Shown here: piece after piece, positions 8,365 to 17,679 of the stretch
Position numbering within the stretch: position 1 is the first letter of the stretch
Layout: each line of letters begins with the position of its first letter
Assembly: GCA_963205275.1 (NCBI GenBank)
Contig: CAUJIH010000100.1
Span: forward strand, 1 to 58,701
Reading direction: 5' to 3'
DNA length: 58,701 nucleotides
From: Verrucomicrobiota bacterium
Lineage (GTDB): Bacteria > Verrucomicrobiota > Verrucomicrobiia > Verrucomicrobiales > DEV007
Made by a program: the position numbers and the translations under genes
Notes under the pieces: model-generated
Seen by the model: only the letters and a program-made list of their open reading frames with translations
What the model was told of the DNA's origin: nothing
Databases searched by the model: none

Positions 8365-10247
8365 AAACCAGACTCATCGTCGCCTGCGGATTTCTGACGC
8401 TGACGCTGTCCTTGCTCAGCGCCAGACTCACGTATATCGAAGTCTGGGAGGGGGAAAAGCTGACGATCGCTGCACGTTCGCATTACGAGAGCGTAATGAC
8501 GCTGCCTGGCAATCGCGGGCGCATTTATGATCGCTCAGGAGAGATGCTGGCTCGGAGTCAGACTGTTTATTCTTTGGTAGTCGATCCCTATCACCTCCGC
8601 GATCCTATGCTGGGAAGCATCGCACTGGGAAAGAAGGAGGGTATTTCTCCCCGCGAAATTAACGCGAAGCGGATGCCAGACGAAATTGCAGCTCAATACC
8701 GGGAGTATGTCGCTGAGACTCTTTCCAGTCTTCTTTCTCAGCCGCGCCACGAACTCTCTCGCCGTCTGAAGGAAAGCAGGGGTGACTTGGTGGTCACGAA
8801 GGGACTCGAGGATGATTTCGCGAATCAGTTGGAGAAGGAGTTGAGAGATCGCCGAATCAGTGGCGTGCGTCTCGTCCCAGGGGAGCAGCGCTACTATCCC
8901 AGCCCACAGACGCTGACACAGGTGATCGGCTACGTGGATGAGAATGGAAAGGGAGTTTCAGGGATCGAGAAAGTATTCGATGAAGAAATGCAGGGGCAGG
9001 ATGGAAAGCGCTACTTTGAGCGAGATCGGAGTCGCCATGAAATCCACGCCTTTCGTGGAGAGCAAGTCGATCCCGTCCCGGGGAACGACGTATATCTGAC
9101 CATCGATATGGCTCTGCAAACCGTTCTGGAGCGTGAACTGGACGCTATTCTCGACGAGTTCCGGCCAGCTCGGGTGACGGCGATCTTCATGGACCCGTCT
9201 ACTTCGGAAATCCTCGCCATGGGGAGCCGTCCTCACTTTGACCTGTCCACCCGGAGGGGGATACGCGGGCAAGAGCCGCTGCGGGAAGTCCCTGCGGTGT
9301 CTGACGTGTATCAGCCGGGGTCCACTTTTAAGATCGTGGGCTACAGCGGCGTTTTTGATCGCTCGCTGGCGACTCCGTCTACCGAGGTGGATTGTCATAT
9401 GGGGCAATATACTCTCGATGGCTTCACCCTTCATGATCATCACCCATACGGAAAGCTAACAGCCCGTATGGCGTTTGCCAAATCGTCCAATATCGGTGCC
9501 TATCTCCTAGCGCGCCCTTTGAACAAGGATGTGTTTTTCCAGTATGTGAAACAGTTCGGATTCGGTGAGAAGACCGGGATCGAACTGAACGGGGAGAACG
9601 CAGGACGGCTGATTCCACCGAATCGATGGTCGGCGACTTCGTTTTCCAGTCAGGTGATGGGTTATGAAGTCGCTGTAACTCCCATGCAAATGGCTGTGGC
9701 ATGTTCGGTAATCGCCAACGACGGGATCTATCGTCGACCGACTCTGATTAAAGGAGTGCGAAAGATGGAACAGGGAAAAAAGAAACTCGTTCGCGCTCCA
9801 GAGCGGGAAGAGCGTCGCATCATCAGCGAAAAAGCTGCGGCACAAGTTGCTCAATGCATGATGGAGACGATGGGTGAACATGGAACGGGGACAAAGGCGA
9901 ATGTGCCGGGGTATTCGGTGGCAGGGAAGACTGGTACGGCTCGCAAGCATGTGGAACACGTCGGCTATGTGAAGGGAAAATACATCGCCTCCTTCATGGG
10001 CTTCCTGCCTGTAGAGCATCCTCGCTTGCTCGGGCTGATCGTGATCGACGAGCCTAAGGCGAGTGGACCGCAGGTGTATGGAGGTGCCGCAGCTGCTCCC
10101 ATATTTCGTGCTGTGGCTACAGAGGCGGTGAAAATTCTGTCGATTCCGCCTGATCGCCCGGATGAACTGGTGCCAGGGAAGGCGAATCCTATTCCACTGG
10201 CAGCTACTACTATGACAACGCCACACGATGAGGGAGGTGTGCATTGA
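8349..10247 (+). CDS. ftsI: Septal peptidoglycan transpeptidase FtsI (PBP3)
   Basis: The 632-residue class B penicillin-binding protein has a membrane anchor (about 7-25), a dimerisation domain opening with NRGRIYDRSGEMLA, and a transpeptidase domain with S325-T-F-K (YQPGSTFK), SSN (379-381) and KTG (527-529). It cross-links septal peptidoglycan with FtsW. The start at 8349 is supported by AGGAGG four bases upstream, inside ftsL. No PASTA domain is seen. The stop overlaps the murE start. Confidence 0.95.
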   Translation: MDTRMKTRLIVACGFLTLTLSLLSARLTYIEVWEGEKLTIAARSHYESVMTLPGNRGRIYDRSGEMLARSQTVYSLVVDPYHLRDPMLGSIALGKKEGISPREINAKRMPDEIAAQYREYVAETLSSLLSQPRHELSRRLKESRGDLVVTKGLEDDFANQLEKELRDRRISGVRLVPGEQRYYPSPQTLTQVIGYVDENGKGVSGIEKVFDEEMQGQDGKRYFERDRSRHEIHAFRGEQVDPVPGNDVYLTIDMALQTVLERELDAILDEFRPARVTAIFMDPSTSEILAMGSRPHFDLSTRRGIRGQEPLREVPAVSDVYQPGSTFKIVGYSGVFDRSLATPSTEVDCHMGQYTLDGFTLHDHHPYGKLTARMAFAKSSNIGAYLLARPLNKDVFFQYVKQFGFGEKTGIELNGENAGRLIPPNRWSATSFSSQVMGYEVAVTPMQMAVACSVIANDGIYRRPTLIKGVRKMEQGKKKLVRAPEREERRIISEKAAAQVAQCMMETMGEHGTGTKANVPGYSVAGKTGTARKHVEHVGYVKGKYIASFMGFLPVEHPRLLGLIVIDEPKASGPQVYGGAAAAPIFRAVATEAVKILSIPPDRPDELVPGKANPIPLAATTMTTPHDEGGVH

Positions 10248-11740
10248 GAAGTATGAATTTAGCCGACGTAATCGGTGGCTTTCATGTGCGCCACGTCTCG
10301 GGAACGCTTGATCAGGAGGTGAGTGGCGTGTACTTCGACTCCCGTCAGGTCAAGCCAGGGGGGATTTTCTGCGCGCTGAAGGGAGCCGATCAGGATGGAC
10401 TGCGCTATGTGCAGGACGCTGTGGATCGTGGAGCTGTGGCGGTGGTGTCGGAACGCCCGGACCCTGCGGGATTCATGGCAACTTGGATTCAGGTTGGTGA
10501 TGGACGTGCGGCGATGGCCAAGATGGCTGCGAATCTGGCGGGAAATCCGAGTCATCACCTGTACACGGTCGGGATTACCGGTACGAATGGAAAGACGACA
10601 ACGGCTTTTCTGCTCCATCATCTGATGCAGACAATTCTGAGGCGAGCCGGACTGATCGGGACGGTGTATTACTCGACAGGTGATTCCTTTGAATCGGCAC
10701 CGCATACCACGCCAGAATCGACAGATGTGCAGCGACTCTTACGCGAGATGGTAGATGCGGATTGTCGCGGGGTAGCGATGGAGGTCTCGTCGCACGGGCT
10801 AGTGGCGCATCGTGTGGACGGGGTGGCTTTTGATGTGGGCGTATTCACCAATCTGACACAGGACCATCTCGATTTCCATCACACGATGGACGAGTATTTT
10901 GCTGCGAAGCAGATGCTCTTCGAGCAAATGGATGCCGAGACTGCGAAGAAGGGTGTCGCCCTACTGAATCTGGATGACACCTACGGAGCTCGTCTTTTCA
11001 GCCTTCCCTTCTCTCGACTGAAAAAAATTACATATGGGCGTGGAGCGAACTGTGACTATAGAGCTTCTGATATTCGTCAAGACCTTCGGGGCACTCAGTT
11101 TCGGCTTTCCTACGGCGAACGTCAATTTTTGGTACGCGTTCCTCTGATCGGAGCATACAACGTGTACAACGTCGTCGCCGCTCTGGCGGCAGCCCGTGAG
11201 ATCGGCCTGAATTTGCGAGAATCTGTCGCCGTGATGGCATCGGCCCCACAGATTCCAGGACGGCTCGAATCCGTCGGTGATCGGCAGACAAATTTTCGAG
11301 TTTATGTGGACTACGCTCACACGCCGGATGCTCTGACTAATGTGCTTTCGACCCTCCGAGGACTCAGTCCCCGACACATCATCACAGTCTTCGGCTGCGG
11401 AGGTGATCGTGACCGTTCCAAGCGACCTCTGATGGCAGCTGCTGCGGAGGCGGGCAGTGATTTCTGTCTATTGACCTCTGACAATCCGCGCACGGAGGAG
11501 CCAGGGAAAATTCTGGAAGATGCAGCGAAAGGGTTTCGCAGGAATCGACATGAGATCATCGAGGACCGTCGTGAAGCCATCGCCCGGGCGGTGGATCTGG
11601 CGGGCGAGCGCGATATCGTCCTGATCGCGGGAAAGGGGCACGAGACCTATCAGGAGGTGAATGGCGTGAGGCATGACTTCGATGATCGCCGAGTCGCGAC
11701 GGGCTTCATCAATCGTAAAGTGGAAAGGAGACCGGAATGA
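10244..11740 (+). CDS. murE: UDP-MurNAc-L-Ala-D-Glu:meso-diaminopimelate ligase MurE
   Basis: The 498-residue Mur ligase has the ATP loop GITGTNGKTTT (110-120), the carbamylated-lysine region, and DNPRTEEP (413-420). DNPR marks ligases that add meso-diaminopimelate rather than lysine, so DAP-type peptidoglycan is predicted. The start is probably TTG at 10244: GGGAGG ends six bases upstream and the codon overlaps the ftsI stop. An ATG at 10253 is the alternative but is far from that site. The end overlaps murF by four bases. Confidence 0.95.
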   Translation: MRSMNLADVIGGFHVRHVSGTLDQEVSGVYFDSRQVKPGGIFCALKGADQDGLRYVQDAVDRGAVAVVSERPDPAGFMATWIQVGDGRAAMAKMAANLAGNPSHHLYTVGITGTNGKTTTAFLLHHLMQTILRRAGLIGTVYYSTGDSFESAPHTTPESTDVQRLLREMVDADCRGVAMEVSSHGLVAHRVDGVAFDVGVFTNLTQDHLDFHHTMDEYFAAKQMLFEQMDAETAKKGVALLNLDDTYGARLFSLPFSRLKKITYGRGANCDYRASDIRQDLRGTQFRLSYGERQFLVRVPLIGAYNVYNVVAALAAAREIGLNLRESVAVMASAPQIPGRLESVGDRQTNFRVYVDYAHTPDALTNVLSTLRGLSPRHIITVFGCGGDRDRSKRPLMAAAAEAGSDFCLLTSDNPRTEEPGKILEDAAKGFRRNRHEIIEDRREAIARAVDLAGERDIVLIAGKGHETYQEVNGVRHDFDDRRVATGFINRKVERRPE

Positions 11741-13113
11741 GGGCGATGACGCTGCAGGAAGTCGCGGAATGGGTGGACGGCGCGCTGATTCAGGGTACGC
11801 CCTCGACTCAGGTGTCTCGGATTACCACAGATTCCCGAGATGTTAAACCGACGGATCTCTTCGTGGCTCTGCGTGGTGAGCGATTCGATGCTCATCAATT
11901 TCTGGATCAGGTGTCTGAGGCGGGAGCTTCTGCGATTTTTGTGAGCGACCTGCCTGCATCGACCGAGCGGTTCTCTGGCGGAATCATTCGAGTGAAAGAT
12001 ACGCTGCATGGGCTGCAACGGCTCGCTTATCGCTATCGCCGCAGCCTGAGTGATCTCTTTGTGGTCGGGATTACGGGAAGCAATGGCAAGACGTCCACCA
12101 AGGATTTTCTGGCAGCGGTATTGAGCGAGGCAGGACCAGTGAATGCCACAAAGGGGAATCTGAACAATCACATCGGGCTGCCGATGACCATTTTGAGCAC
12201 GGAGCTGCAAGATCGTCACGGCGTCTGGGAAATGGGCATGAATCACCGAGGAGAGATCGGCGTGCTCACAGATATCGCCGTACCTGACGCTGCCGTGATT
12301 ACCATGATCGGCACCGCGCACATCGAATACATGGGGTCGCGCGAAGCGATCGCGGAAGAGAAGGCGACTTTGGCAGAGGCGATTCCGACGGGAGGATTTT
12401 GCGCCATGCCAGCGAGCGATGATTTTTATGACTTTGTCAAAGAACGGGCATGCTGCGATATGGTTCCCGTCGGTATCGAACAGGGAATGGTTCGTGCCGA
12501 GAGACTGACAGTGAGCGAAGACGGACGTAGCCATTTCCATCTGGCGTCCGATGCGACAGCTCCGGTCTCGGTCGATCTGCCGGTGCGTGGGGAACACATG
12601 GTCATGAACGCACTGCTGGCTGCTGCTGTGGGATTGCGGAGAGGGATTCCGGCAGATCGAATTGCGGCAGCGCTCTCGACGGCCCAGCTCAACAAAGGGC
12701 GACTGAAAGAGAAGCAAATCGGCGGAATCACATTTCTCGACGACAGCTACAATGCGAATCCCGACTCCATGCTCGCAGCGCTGCGCATTCTGCAATCTGC
12801 CAAGGTGACAGGACGCCGAGTCGCCGTGTTCGGTCACATGGGCGAATTGGGTGAACATGAGAAGTCTGAGCACCTCCTCCTGGGGCAACGAGCAGCAGCG
12901 CACGGAGTCGAAATTTTAGTGACAGTTGGGGAGCGTGCCGCCCGTATTGGAGAGGGAGCGTCTGACATCACGCTCAATGAAAATTTTCCGGATCACAACG
13001 CGGCGGCGGACTTTCTCCGAGATCGCCTGAAACCAGGGGACTTCGTTCTAGTAAAGGGGAGTCGCAGTACTGAAATGGAGCGGGTGATCGCCGCTTTCGA
13101 ATCCAAATTCTGA
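11737..13113 (+). CDS. murF: UDP-MurNAc-tripeptide:D-Ala-D-Ala ligase MurF
   Basis: The 458-residue ligase has the ATP-binding loop GITGSNGKTST (111-121), NKGRLKEK and the FLDDSYNANPDSM block typical of MurF. It completes the UDP-MurNAc-pentapeptide in the cytoplasm. AAGGAG six bases upstream of the ATG at 11737 and an ATGA overlap with murE indicate translational coupling. mraY follows one base after its stop. Confidence 0.95.
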   Translation: MRAMTLQEVAEWVDGALIQGTPSTQVSRITTDSRDVKPTDLFVALRGERFDAHQFLDQVSEAGASAIFVSDLPASTERFSGGIIRVKDTLHGLQRLAYRYRRSLSDLFVVGITGSNGKTSTKDFLAAVLSEAGPVNATKGNLNNHIGLPMTILSTELQDRHGVWEMGMNHRGEIGVLTDIAVPDAAVITMIGTAHIEYMGSREAIAEEKATLAEAIPTGGFCAMPASDDFYDFVKERACCDMVPVGIEQGMVRAERLTVSEDGRSHFHLASDATAPVSVDLPVRGEHMVMNALLAAAVGLRRGIPADRIAAALSTAQLNKGRLKEKQIGGITFLDDSYNANPDSMLAALRILQSAKVTGRRVAVFGHMGELGEHEKSEHLLLGQRAAAHGVEILVTVGERAARIGEGASDITLNENFPDHNAAADFLRDRLKPGDFVLVKGSRSTEMERVIAAFESKF

Positions 13114-13114
13114 C

Positions 13115-14227
13115 ATGCTCTACTATCTACACTTACTCAAGGAAAAATGGGATTATCTCGATATCCTAAATCTCTTCCAGTACCAGACCGTTCGCGCCGC
13201 AGGGGCGGCCTTGACCGCCTTCCTCCTGTCGGTGGGTTTCGGAAACTACACGATCCTGAAACTCACGGCGCTCAAGATTGGACAACCGATCCGGACGAAG
13301 GAAGAGGTGCATCGCCTTGCAGAATTACACGGGATGAAGACGGGTACGCCGACGATGGGGGGTATCCTGATCGTATCTACCATACTGATCTCTTGCTTGC
13401 TCTGGGCGCGAATTACGAATCCCTTCATCCAGACTTTGCTTTTTGTGACCATCGGGATGGGGCTTCTGGGCTTTGCGGATGATTACAAGAAGGTCACGAA
13501 GAAGAATTCCAAGGGGGTGAGTGGACGCATGAAGCTGATCGTGCAGTTCGTGGTGGCCGTGATCGCTGTGGGCTATCTTTATTGGCTGCCTGAGACTTCC
13601 GCCTACATTCGCCAATTGTGGCTGCCTTCGATCAAGTTCCCTGTGATTCACGACATGGGTCTGTTCACGCTCCTGTTGCTCCCCATCGTCATCATCGGAG
13701 CCTCGAATGCTGTGAATCTCACGGACGGACTCGATGGGCTGGCGACGGGTTGTACGATCACGACGGGAATGGCCTTCAGCGGACTAGCCTATTTGGCCGG
13801 ACACCAGGTGCTAGCGCAAAAATATCTCTTCGTGCCCTTTCATCCGGCTGCGGGCGAGGTATCGATCTATTGCTCGGCTCTGGTCGGTGCGGCTTTGGGC
13901 TTCCTCTGGTACAATTGTCATCCCGCTCGCATGTTCATGGGCGATACGGGTTCACTCTCCATCGGTGGGATTCTGGGGATGATTGCGATTTCTTGTAAGC
14001 AGGAGTTCCTGCTGGCGATCGTGGGATTCGTCTTCGTGATGGAGGCGGGGTCGGTGATGCTCCAAGTGGCATCCTACAAGCTGACGGGCAAACGGATTTT
14101 TAGAATGACCCCGATTCACCATCACTTCGAGTTGGAGGGTTGGGAGGAAAATAAGGTGATCAATCGATTTTGGATCATTTCCATCATCGCCGCCATGGTG
14201 GGACTGATGACATTGAAGATTCGCTGA
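13115..14227 (+). CDS. mraY: Phospho-MurNAc-pentapeptide transferase MraY
   Basis: This 370-residue polytopic membrane protein transfers phospho-MurNAc-pentapeptide to undecaprenyl phosphate, giving lipid I. Family blocks are GMKTGTPTMGG, the first aspartate-rich site GFADDYKK, NLTDGLDGLA and the C-terminal MTPIHHHFELEGWEE. Around ten hydrophobic segments are visible. No ribosome binding site is obvious, and the murF stop is one base away, so translation is probably coupled. Confidence 0.96.
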   Translation: MLYYLHLLKEKWDYLDILNLFQYQTVRAAGAALTAFLLSVGFGNYTILKLTALKIGQPIRTKEEVHRLAELHGMKTGTPTMGGILIVSTILISCLLWARITNPFIQTLLFVTIGMGLLGFADDYKKVTKKNSKGVSGRMKLIVQFVVAVIAVGYLYWLPETSAYIRQLWLPSIKFPVIHDMGLFTLLLLPIVIIGASNAVNLTDGLDGLATGCTITTGMAFSGLAYLAGHQVLAQKYLFVPFHPAAGEVSIYCSALVGAALGFLWYNCHPARMFMGDTGSLSIGGILGMIAISCKQEFLLAIVGFVFVMEAGSVMLQVASYKLTGKRIFRMTPIHHHFELEGWEENKVINRFWIISIIAAMVGLMTLKIR

Positions 14228-14256
14228 ATACAGTTCAAGAAAGGACGCAGTTAAAC

Positions 14257-15588
14257 ATGGATCTCGCAGAAAAACAGATTGCAGTGCTGGGAGCTGGTGA
14301 CAGCGGATACGCTGCCGCAGCACTCGCTCGTGCTCGCGGAGCGAAGGTCTGCGTCTTTGACAGCGGCGATCCGAAAAAATTGGCGGCTGCCACGGAGAAA
14401 TTTCGGACTCTCGGTGTTTCACTGATTTGCGGGGAAGAAGCGCTTCACCCTTCAGGTCGCTACGACGTTACAGTCGTGAGCCCAGGAATCGATCTCGCTT
14501 GGCCGATCTCACAGGCTTTCACAGCGGTATCTGATGAGGTGATCGGGGAAATCGAGCTGGCTTGGCGCTGCTCCGATATCCCGGTGATTGGGATCACGGG
14601 TACGAATGGCAAAACTACCACGACTTCTCTCATTGCGACGATGCTTCAGGCCGCCGGACTCAGAGCAGTAGCGGCAGGGAATATCGGGTTGCCCTATAGC
14701 GAGGTGGTTCTCTCGGCTGAAATATATGATTGGATCGTGCTGGAGCTGAGTTCGTTCCAGTTGGAGACGATTCGCACCTTCGCGCCTCGCATCGCGATTT
14801 GGATGAACTTTGCCCCCGACCACATGGATCGCTATCATTCAGTCGAGGACTACTACGCAGCCAAGCTTCGCATCTTCGAGAATCTGCCGTCCGATGGACT
14901 CGCGATTCACAAATGGGAGTGCGAATTGCATCCAGCATCGCGTTCGCAGACATTCTCGGCCTTCTCATCCGAAGCAGATCTGACCTATGAGACGGGGGAG
15001 ATTCACCATCGTGCTTCCGGTCGTAGCTTCGCTTTCCGTCCTTGCGTCCTTCAGGGGAAGCACAATGCAGAAAATGTCATGGCAGCGCTCGCTGTCGCCG
15101 ACGCTCTGGGAATCCCTTGGGAATCGGTGGCTCCGACGATCACCGAATTTCAAGCTCCGCCCCATCGCTGTGAACGTATCGCATGCATCGATGGAGTGTT
15201 GTATTTGAATGACTCGAAATCGACGAATCTTCACTCGCTGGCCAGCGCGCTGGCGGGACAGGATGAGCCAGTAATTCTGATCGTAGGGGGAAAGAACAAG
15301 GGACTCGATTTCGCCGAACTGCGTGATCTGGCAGGCCAAATGGTTCGCGAAGCCATCTGTATCGGGGAGATCGCAGAGAGCATCGCTGCTGCGTGGGATG
15401 GAGTCGTCTCCTGCCGCTTCGCCTCCGACGTCGATGTCAGCATCGACTTGGCTCGCTCTCTTGCTCGACCCGGTGACATCGTCCTGTTCTCTCCCGGCAC
15501 CTCCAGCTTCGACATGTTTCCGAACTATCAGGTGCGAGGCGAAACCTTCCGTCAAGCCGTTCTCAAGCGTGCTGAACTCACGCACTAA
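14257..15588 (+). CDS. murD: UDP-MurNAc-L-alanine:D-glutamate ligase MurD
   Basis: The start at 14257 gives 443 residues (E. coli 438) and follows AAAGGA about ten bases upstream. An in-frame start at 14170 would overlap mraY and add an unrelated 29 residues. An N-terminal Rossmann-like segment (AVLGAGDSGYAAA) is followed by GITGTNGKTTTT (about 110-121), NFAPDHMDRYHS, and YLNDSKSTN. MurD adds D-glutamate to UDP-MurNAc-L-Ala. Confidence 0.95.
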   Translation: MDLAEKQIAVLGAGDSGYAAAALARARGAKVCVFDSGDPKKLAAATEKFRTLGVSLICGEEALHPSGRYDVTVVSPGIDLAWPISQAFTAVSDEVIGEIELAWRCSDIPVIGITGTNGKTTTTSLIATMLQAAGLRAVAAGNIGLPYSEVVLSAEIYDWIVLELSSFQLETIRTFAPRIAIWMNFAPDHMDRYHSVEDYYAAKLRIFENLPSDGLAIHKWECELHPASRSQTFSAFSSEADLTYETGEIHHRASGRSFAFRPCVLQGKHNAENVMAALAVADALGIPWESVAPTITEFQAPPHRCERIACIDGVLYLNDSKSTNLHSLASALAGQDEPVILIVGGKNKGLDFAELRDLAGQMVREAICIGEIAESIAAAWDGVVSCRFASDVDVSIDLARSLARPGDIVLFSPGTSSFDMFPNYQVRGETFRQAVLKRAELTH

Positions 15589-15645
15589 GATTCATTTTTC
15601 CACCAAGCAACAACAACCCAAGCAACCTCAACCAATAACCTACCG

Positions 15646-16455
15646 ATGAGCAACCGAAGAAGAACGAATCGTCGCAGCGCCAAAGAACGTCGTGGAATCC
15701 TCCGCGTCGCTCGCGCTGAGAGAAGATTGGCCGCGAATGTGGTCGAAGAAGAAGACTGGTATCTGGATGCCCCAGATGTGAAGTTACCGCGTATTTTTGG
15801 AGTGGTGATCCTGCTGCACATCCTCGCCGTCGGTGGGATTTTTGCCTTCAAAATGGTCGATAAGGCTTCGAGTCACGAGATCGTCATCACGAAGACGCGG
15901 CAGAATCTCGAGTCTGTCGTTCAGGAACAGAAGGCCATCGCAGCGCAGGTTCCGGCCACGGGAGCGATGGACGCGGCTCAGGCTCGTCAGCCCATTCCCG
16001 CACCGCTGCGGCCTGATCCGTCGAAGCGTCAGCACCAGATTCTCGTCGGAGAAAAGCTGACTGATATTGCCGCGATGTATCATATCTCTCCGCAAGCACT
16101 GAGGACCAAGAACGGAATCATCTCAGATAACGAACTCTATCCCGGACGATTTCTCGATATTCCGGAGGTGAATGAGGTAGTGGCCAAGCCTGTCGATCAG
16201 GAAGCGACAGCTGTGGCAGCGGCAGTTCCGGTCGCGAAGCCTATTGAAAAAGTCGCTGAAAAGGCTGCGGAGAAGCCCGCAGCCCAGCCAGTTCCCCCGA
16301 AAGCCCAGTCCTATGTAGTCAAGCAGGGAGATACTCCGTGGGGAATCGCTCGGCAGTTCAATGTGCCCTTTAATAAGCTGATGAGTGCCAATGGAATCAC
16401 GAATCCCCAGACGCTGAAAATCGGGCAAAAATTGAGTATTCCGGCGGGAAACTGA
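15646..16455 (+). CDS. Membrane-anchored protein with two LysM domains
   Basis: The 269-residue protein has a strongly basic N-terminus (1-28), one membrane segment (about 51-69) and an external part with two LysM domains: about 129-172 (HQILVGEKLTDIAAMY) and 222-266 (SYVVKQGDTPWGIARQF, ending GQKLSIP). The spacer is rich in Ala, Lys, Pro and Glu. LysM binds the N-acetylglucosamine of peptidoglycan. There is no catalytic domain, so it is likely a wall-tethering or divisome-associated protein. Its position between murD and ftsW, 57 and 55 bases away, suggests cotranscription with the dcw genes. The rest of the family's role is unknown. Confidence 0.85.
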   Translation: MSNRRRTNRRSAKERRGILRVARAERRLAANVVEEEDWYLDAPDVKLPRIFGVVILLHILAVGGIFAFKMVDKASSHEIVITKTRQNLESVVQEQKAIAAQVPATGAMDAAQARQPIPAPLRPDPSKRQHQILVGEKLTDIAAMYHISPQALRTKNGIISDNELYPGRFLDIPEVNEVVAKPVDQEATAVAAAVPVAKPIEKVAEKAAEKPAAQPVPPKAQSYVVKQGDTPWGIARQFNVPFNKLMSANGITNPQTLKIGQKLSIPAGN

Positions 16456-16510
16456 ACCCTCTCAAGTTTTGGGCCATACCCTGTTCGATCCTGCTTTCTC
16501 CTGATTCTCT

Positions 16511-17659
16511 ATGCAACGGCACAGTGCTCTGATTCTTCTCCTAGTAGTCTCATTTTTGGTCGTGATCGGCTTTGTTATGCTGGTGAGCACTTGTGCGTTC
16601 ACCGCAGATTCGGCAGGAGCGAGTGATGTGTATCGCGAGGCGAAACACCAAGGCGTGTCGTTGATCGTTGGGATCGTCGCTCTGTGTGTAGCGGCCTCGA
16701 TTGATTACCGATTTTGGAGAAAGCATGTCTGGTGGATTCTGATCGCGACGAGTTTCTTCCTAGCTCTTTGCTATGTGCCCGGGATCGGGATGGAGATCAA
16801 CGGGGAGAAGCGCTGGATCGGGGTCGGCTTGATTCGCATTCAGCCGTCGGAGTTCGCAAAGATTGCTTCTGTCATCTTCGTCGCGTTTTGGTATTTTCGC
16901 TATCCGGATCGGGGAAAGTCGTTTGGCAAGGGTTTCATCTATCCGCTGAGCATTCTCGCGGTGCCGCTTGCGCTGGTGCTCTTCGAAGTGGACATCGGCA
17001 CCACCGCCGTGATTTCTGCGACTGCCCTGCTCATGCTCTTCGTCGCTGGGGTGGACTGGAAATATCTGACGGGCGTGGTTTTGCTGGGAGTGATTGGCTT
17101 CATCGGGATGCTGAGCTATGCATCGAACCGCATAGAGCGAATCTTGGCCTTTCTCGACCCCGAGAAGTATCGGCTCGATGAGGGTTTTCAGCAGTGGATT
17201 TCGCTGATGGCGATCGGATCGGGCGGATTGAGTGGACGGGGAATCGGAGAGGGGCGATTGAAAATGCTCTACATGCCCTTCGCCCAGACGGATTTTATTT
17301 TTCCGATGATCGCGGAGGAAATGGGACTCTATGTGACCTTCTTGATCGTCCTCGCTTTCATTACTCTCATGGTGTGCGGCTATGTGATCGGCTACCACGC
17401 ACCGGACCGATTCGGTTCGCTCCTCGCAGTCGGGTTATCCAGCTATATTTCCCTGCAGGCCTTCGTGAATATCGGGGTCACCACCTCGATTCTGCCGAAT
17501 AAGGGGATTCCGCTGCCTCTGATCAGCTACGGTGGATCTTCACTAGTGATGACTCTGGTAGCGGTCGGCATTCTGATCAATATTTACCGACAGGGACGCC
17601 CCGCTGAGGAGGAGATGGCCCACTGGATGCCACGCGGGAGGATCACTCCCACGGTGTGA
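16511..17659 (+). CDS. ftsW: Septal peptidoglycan polymerase FtsW
   Basis: The 382-residue SEDS protein has about ten membrane segments and SEDS blocks GEKRWIGVGLIRIQPSEFAK, DPEKYRLDEGFQQWISLMAIGSGG and the C-terminal NKGIPLPLISYGGSSL. It polymerises lipid II during septation with FtsI. RodA is the alternative SEDS member, but the dcw location favours FtsW. The cluster ends here: the next gene is convergent on the other strand, 20 bases away. Confidence 0.93.
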   Translation: MQRHSALILLLVVSFLVVIGFVMLVSTCAFTADSAGASDVYREAKHQGVSLIVGIVALCVAASIDYRFWRKHVWWILIATSFFLALCYVPGIGMEINGEKRWIGVGLIRIQPSEFAKIASVIFVAFWYFRYPDRGKSFGKGFIYPLSILAVPLALVLFEVDIGTTAVISATALLMLFVAGVDWKYLTGVVLLGVIGFIGMLSYASNRIERILAFLDPEKYRLDEGFQQWISLMAIGSGGLSGRGIGEGRLKMLYMPFAQTDFIFPMIAEEMGLYVTFLIVLAFITLMVCGYVIGYHAPDRFGSLLAVGLSSYISLQAFVNIGVTTSILPNKGIPLPLISYGGSSLVMTLVAVGILINIYRQGRPAEEEMAHWMPRGRITPTV

Positions 17660-17679
17660 ATGCGTAGATCGTTTCGCTC

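Noticed and set aside
9507-10244. A 245-codon minus-strand frame opposite ftsI
   Set aside because: It lies wholly within ftsI, whose motifs are certain, and has no plausible start or family match.
11650-12903. A 417-codon minus-strand frame opposite murF
   Set aside because: Its length is due to codon bias on the other strand; murF motifs are clear and the product is histidine/arginine-rich with no domain.
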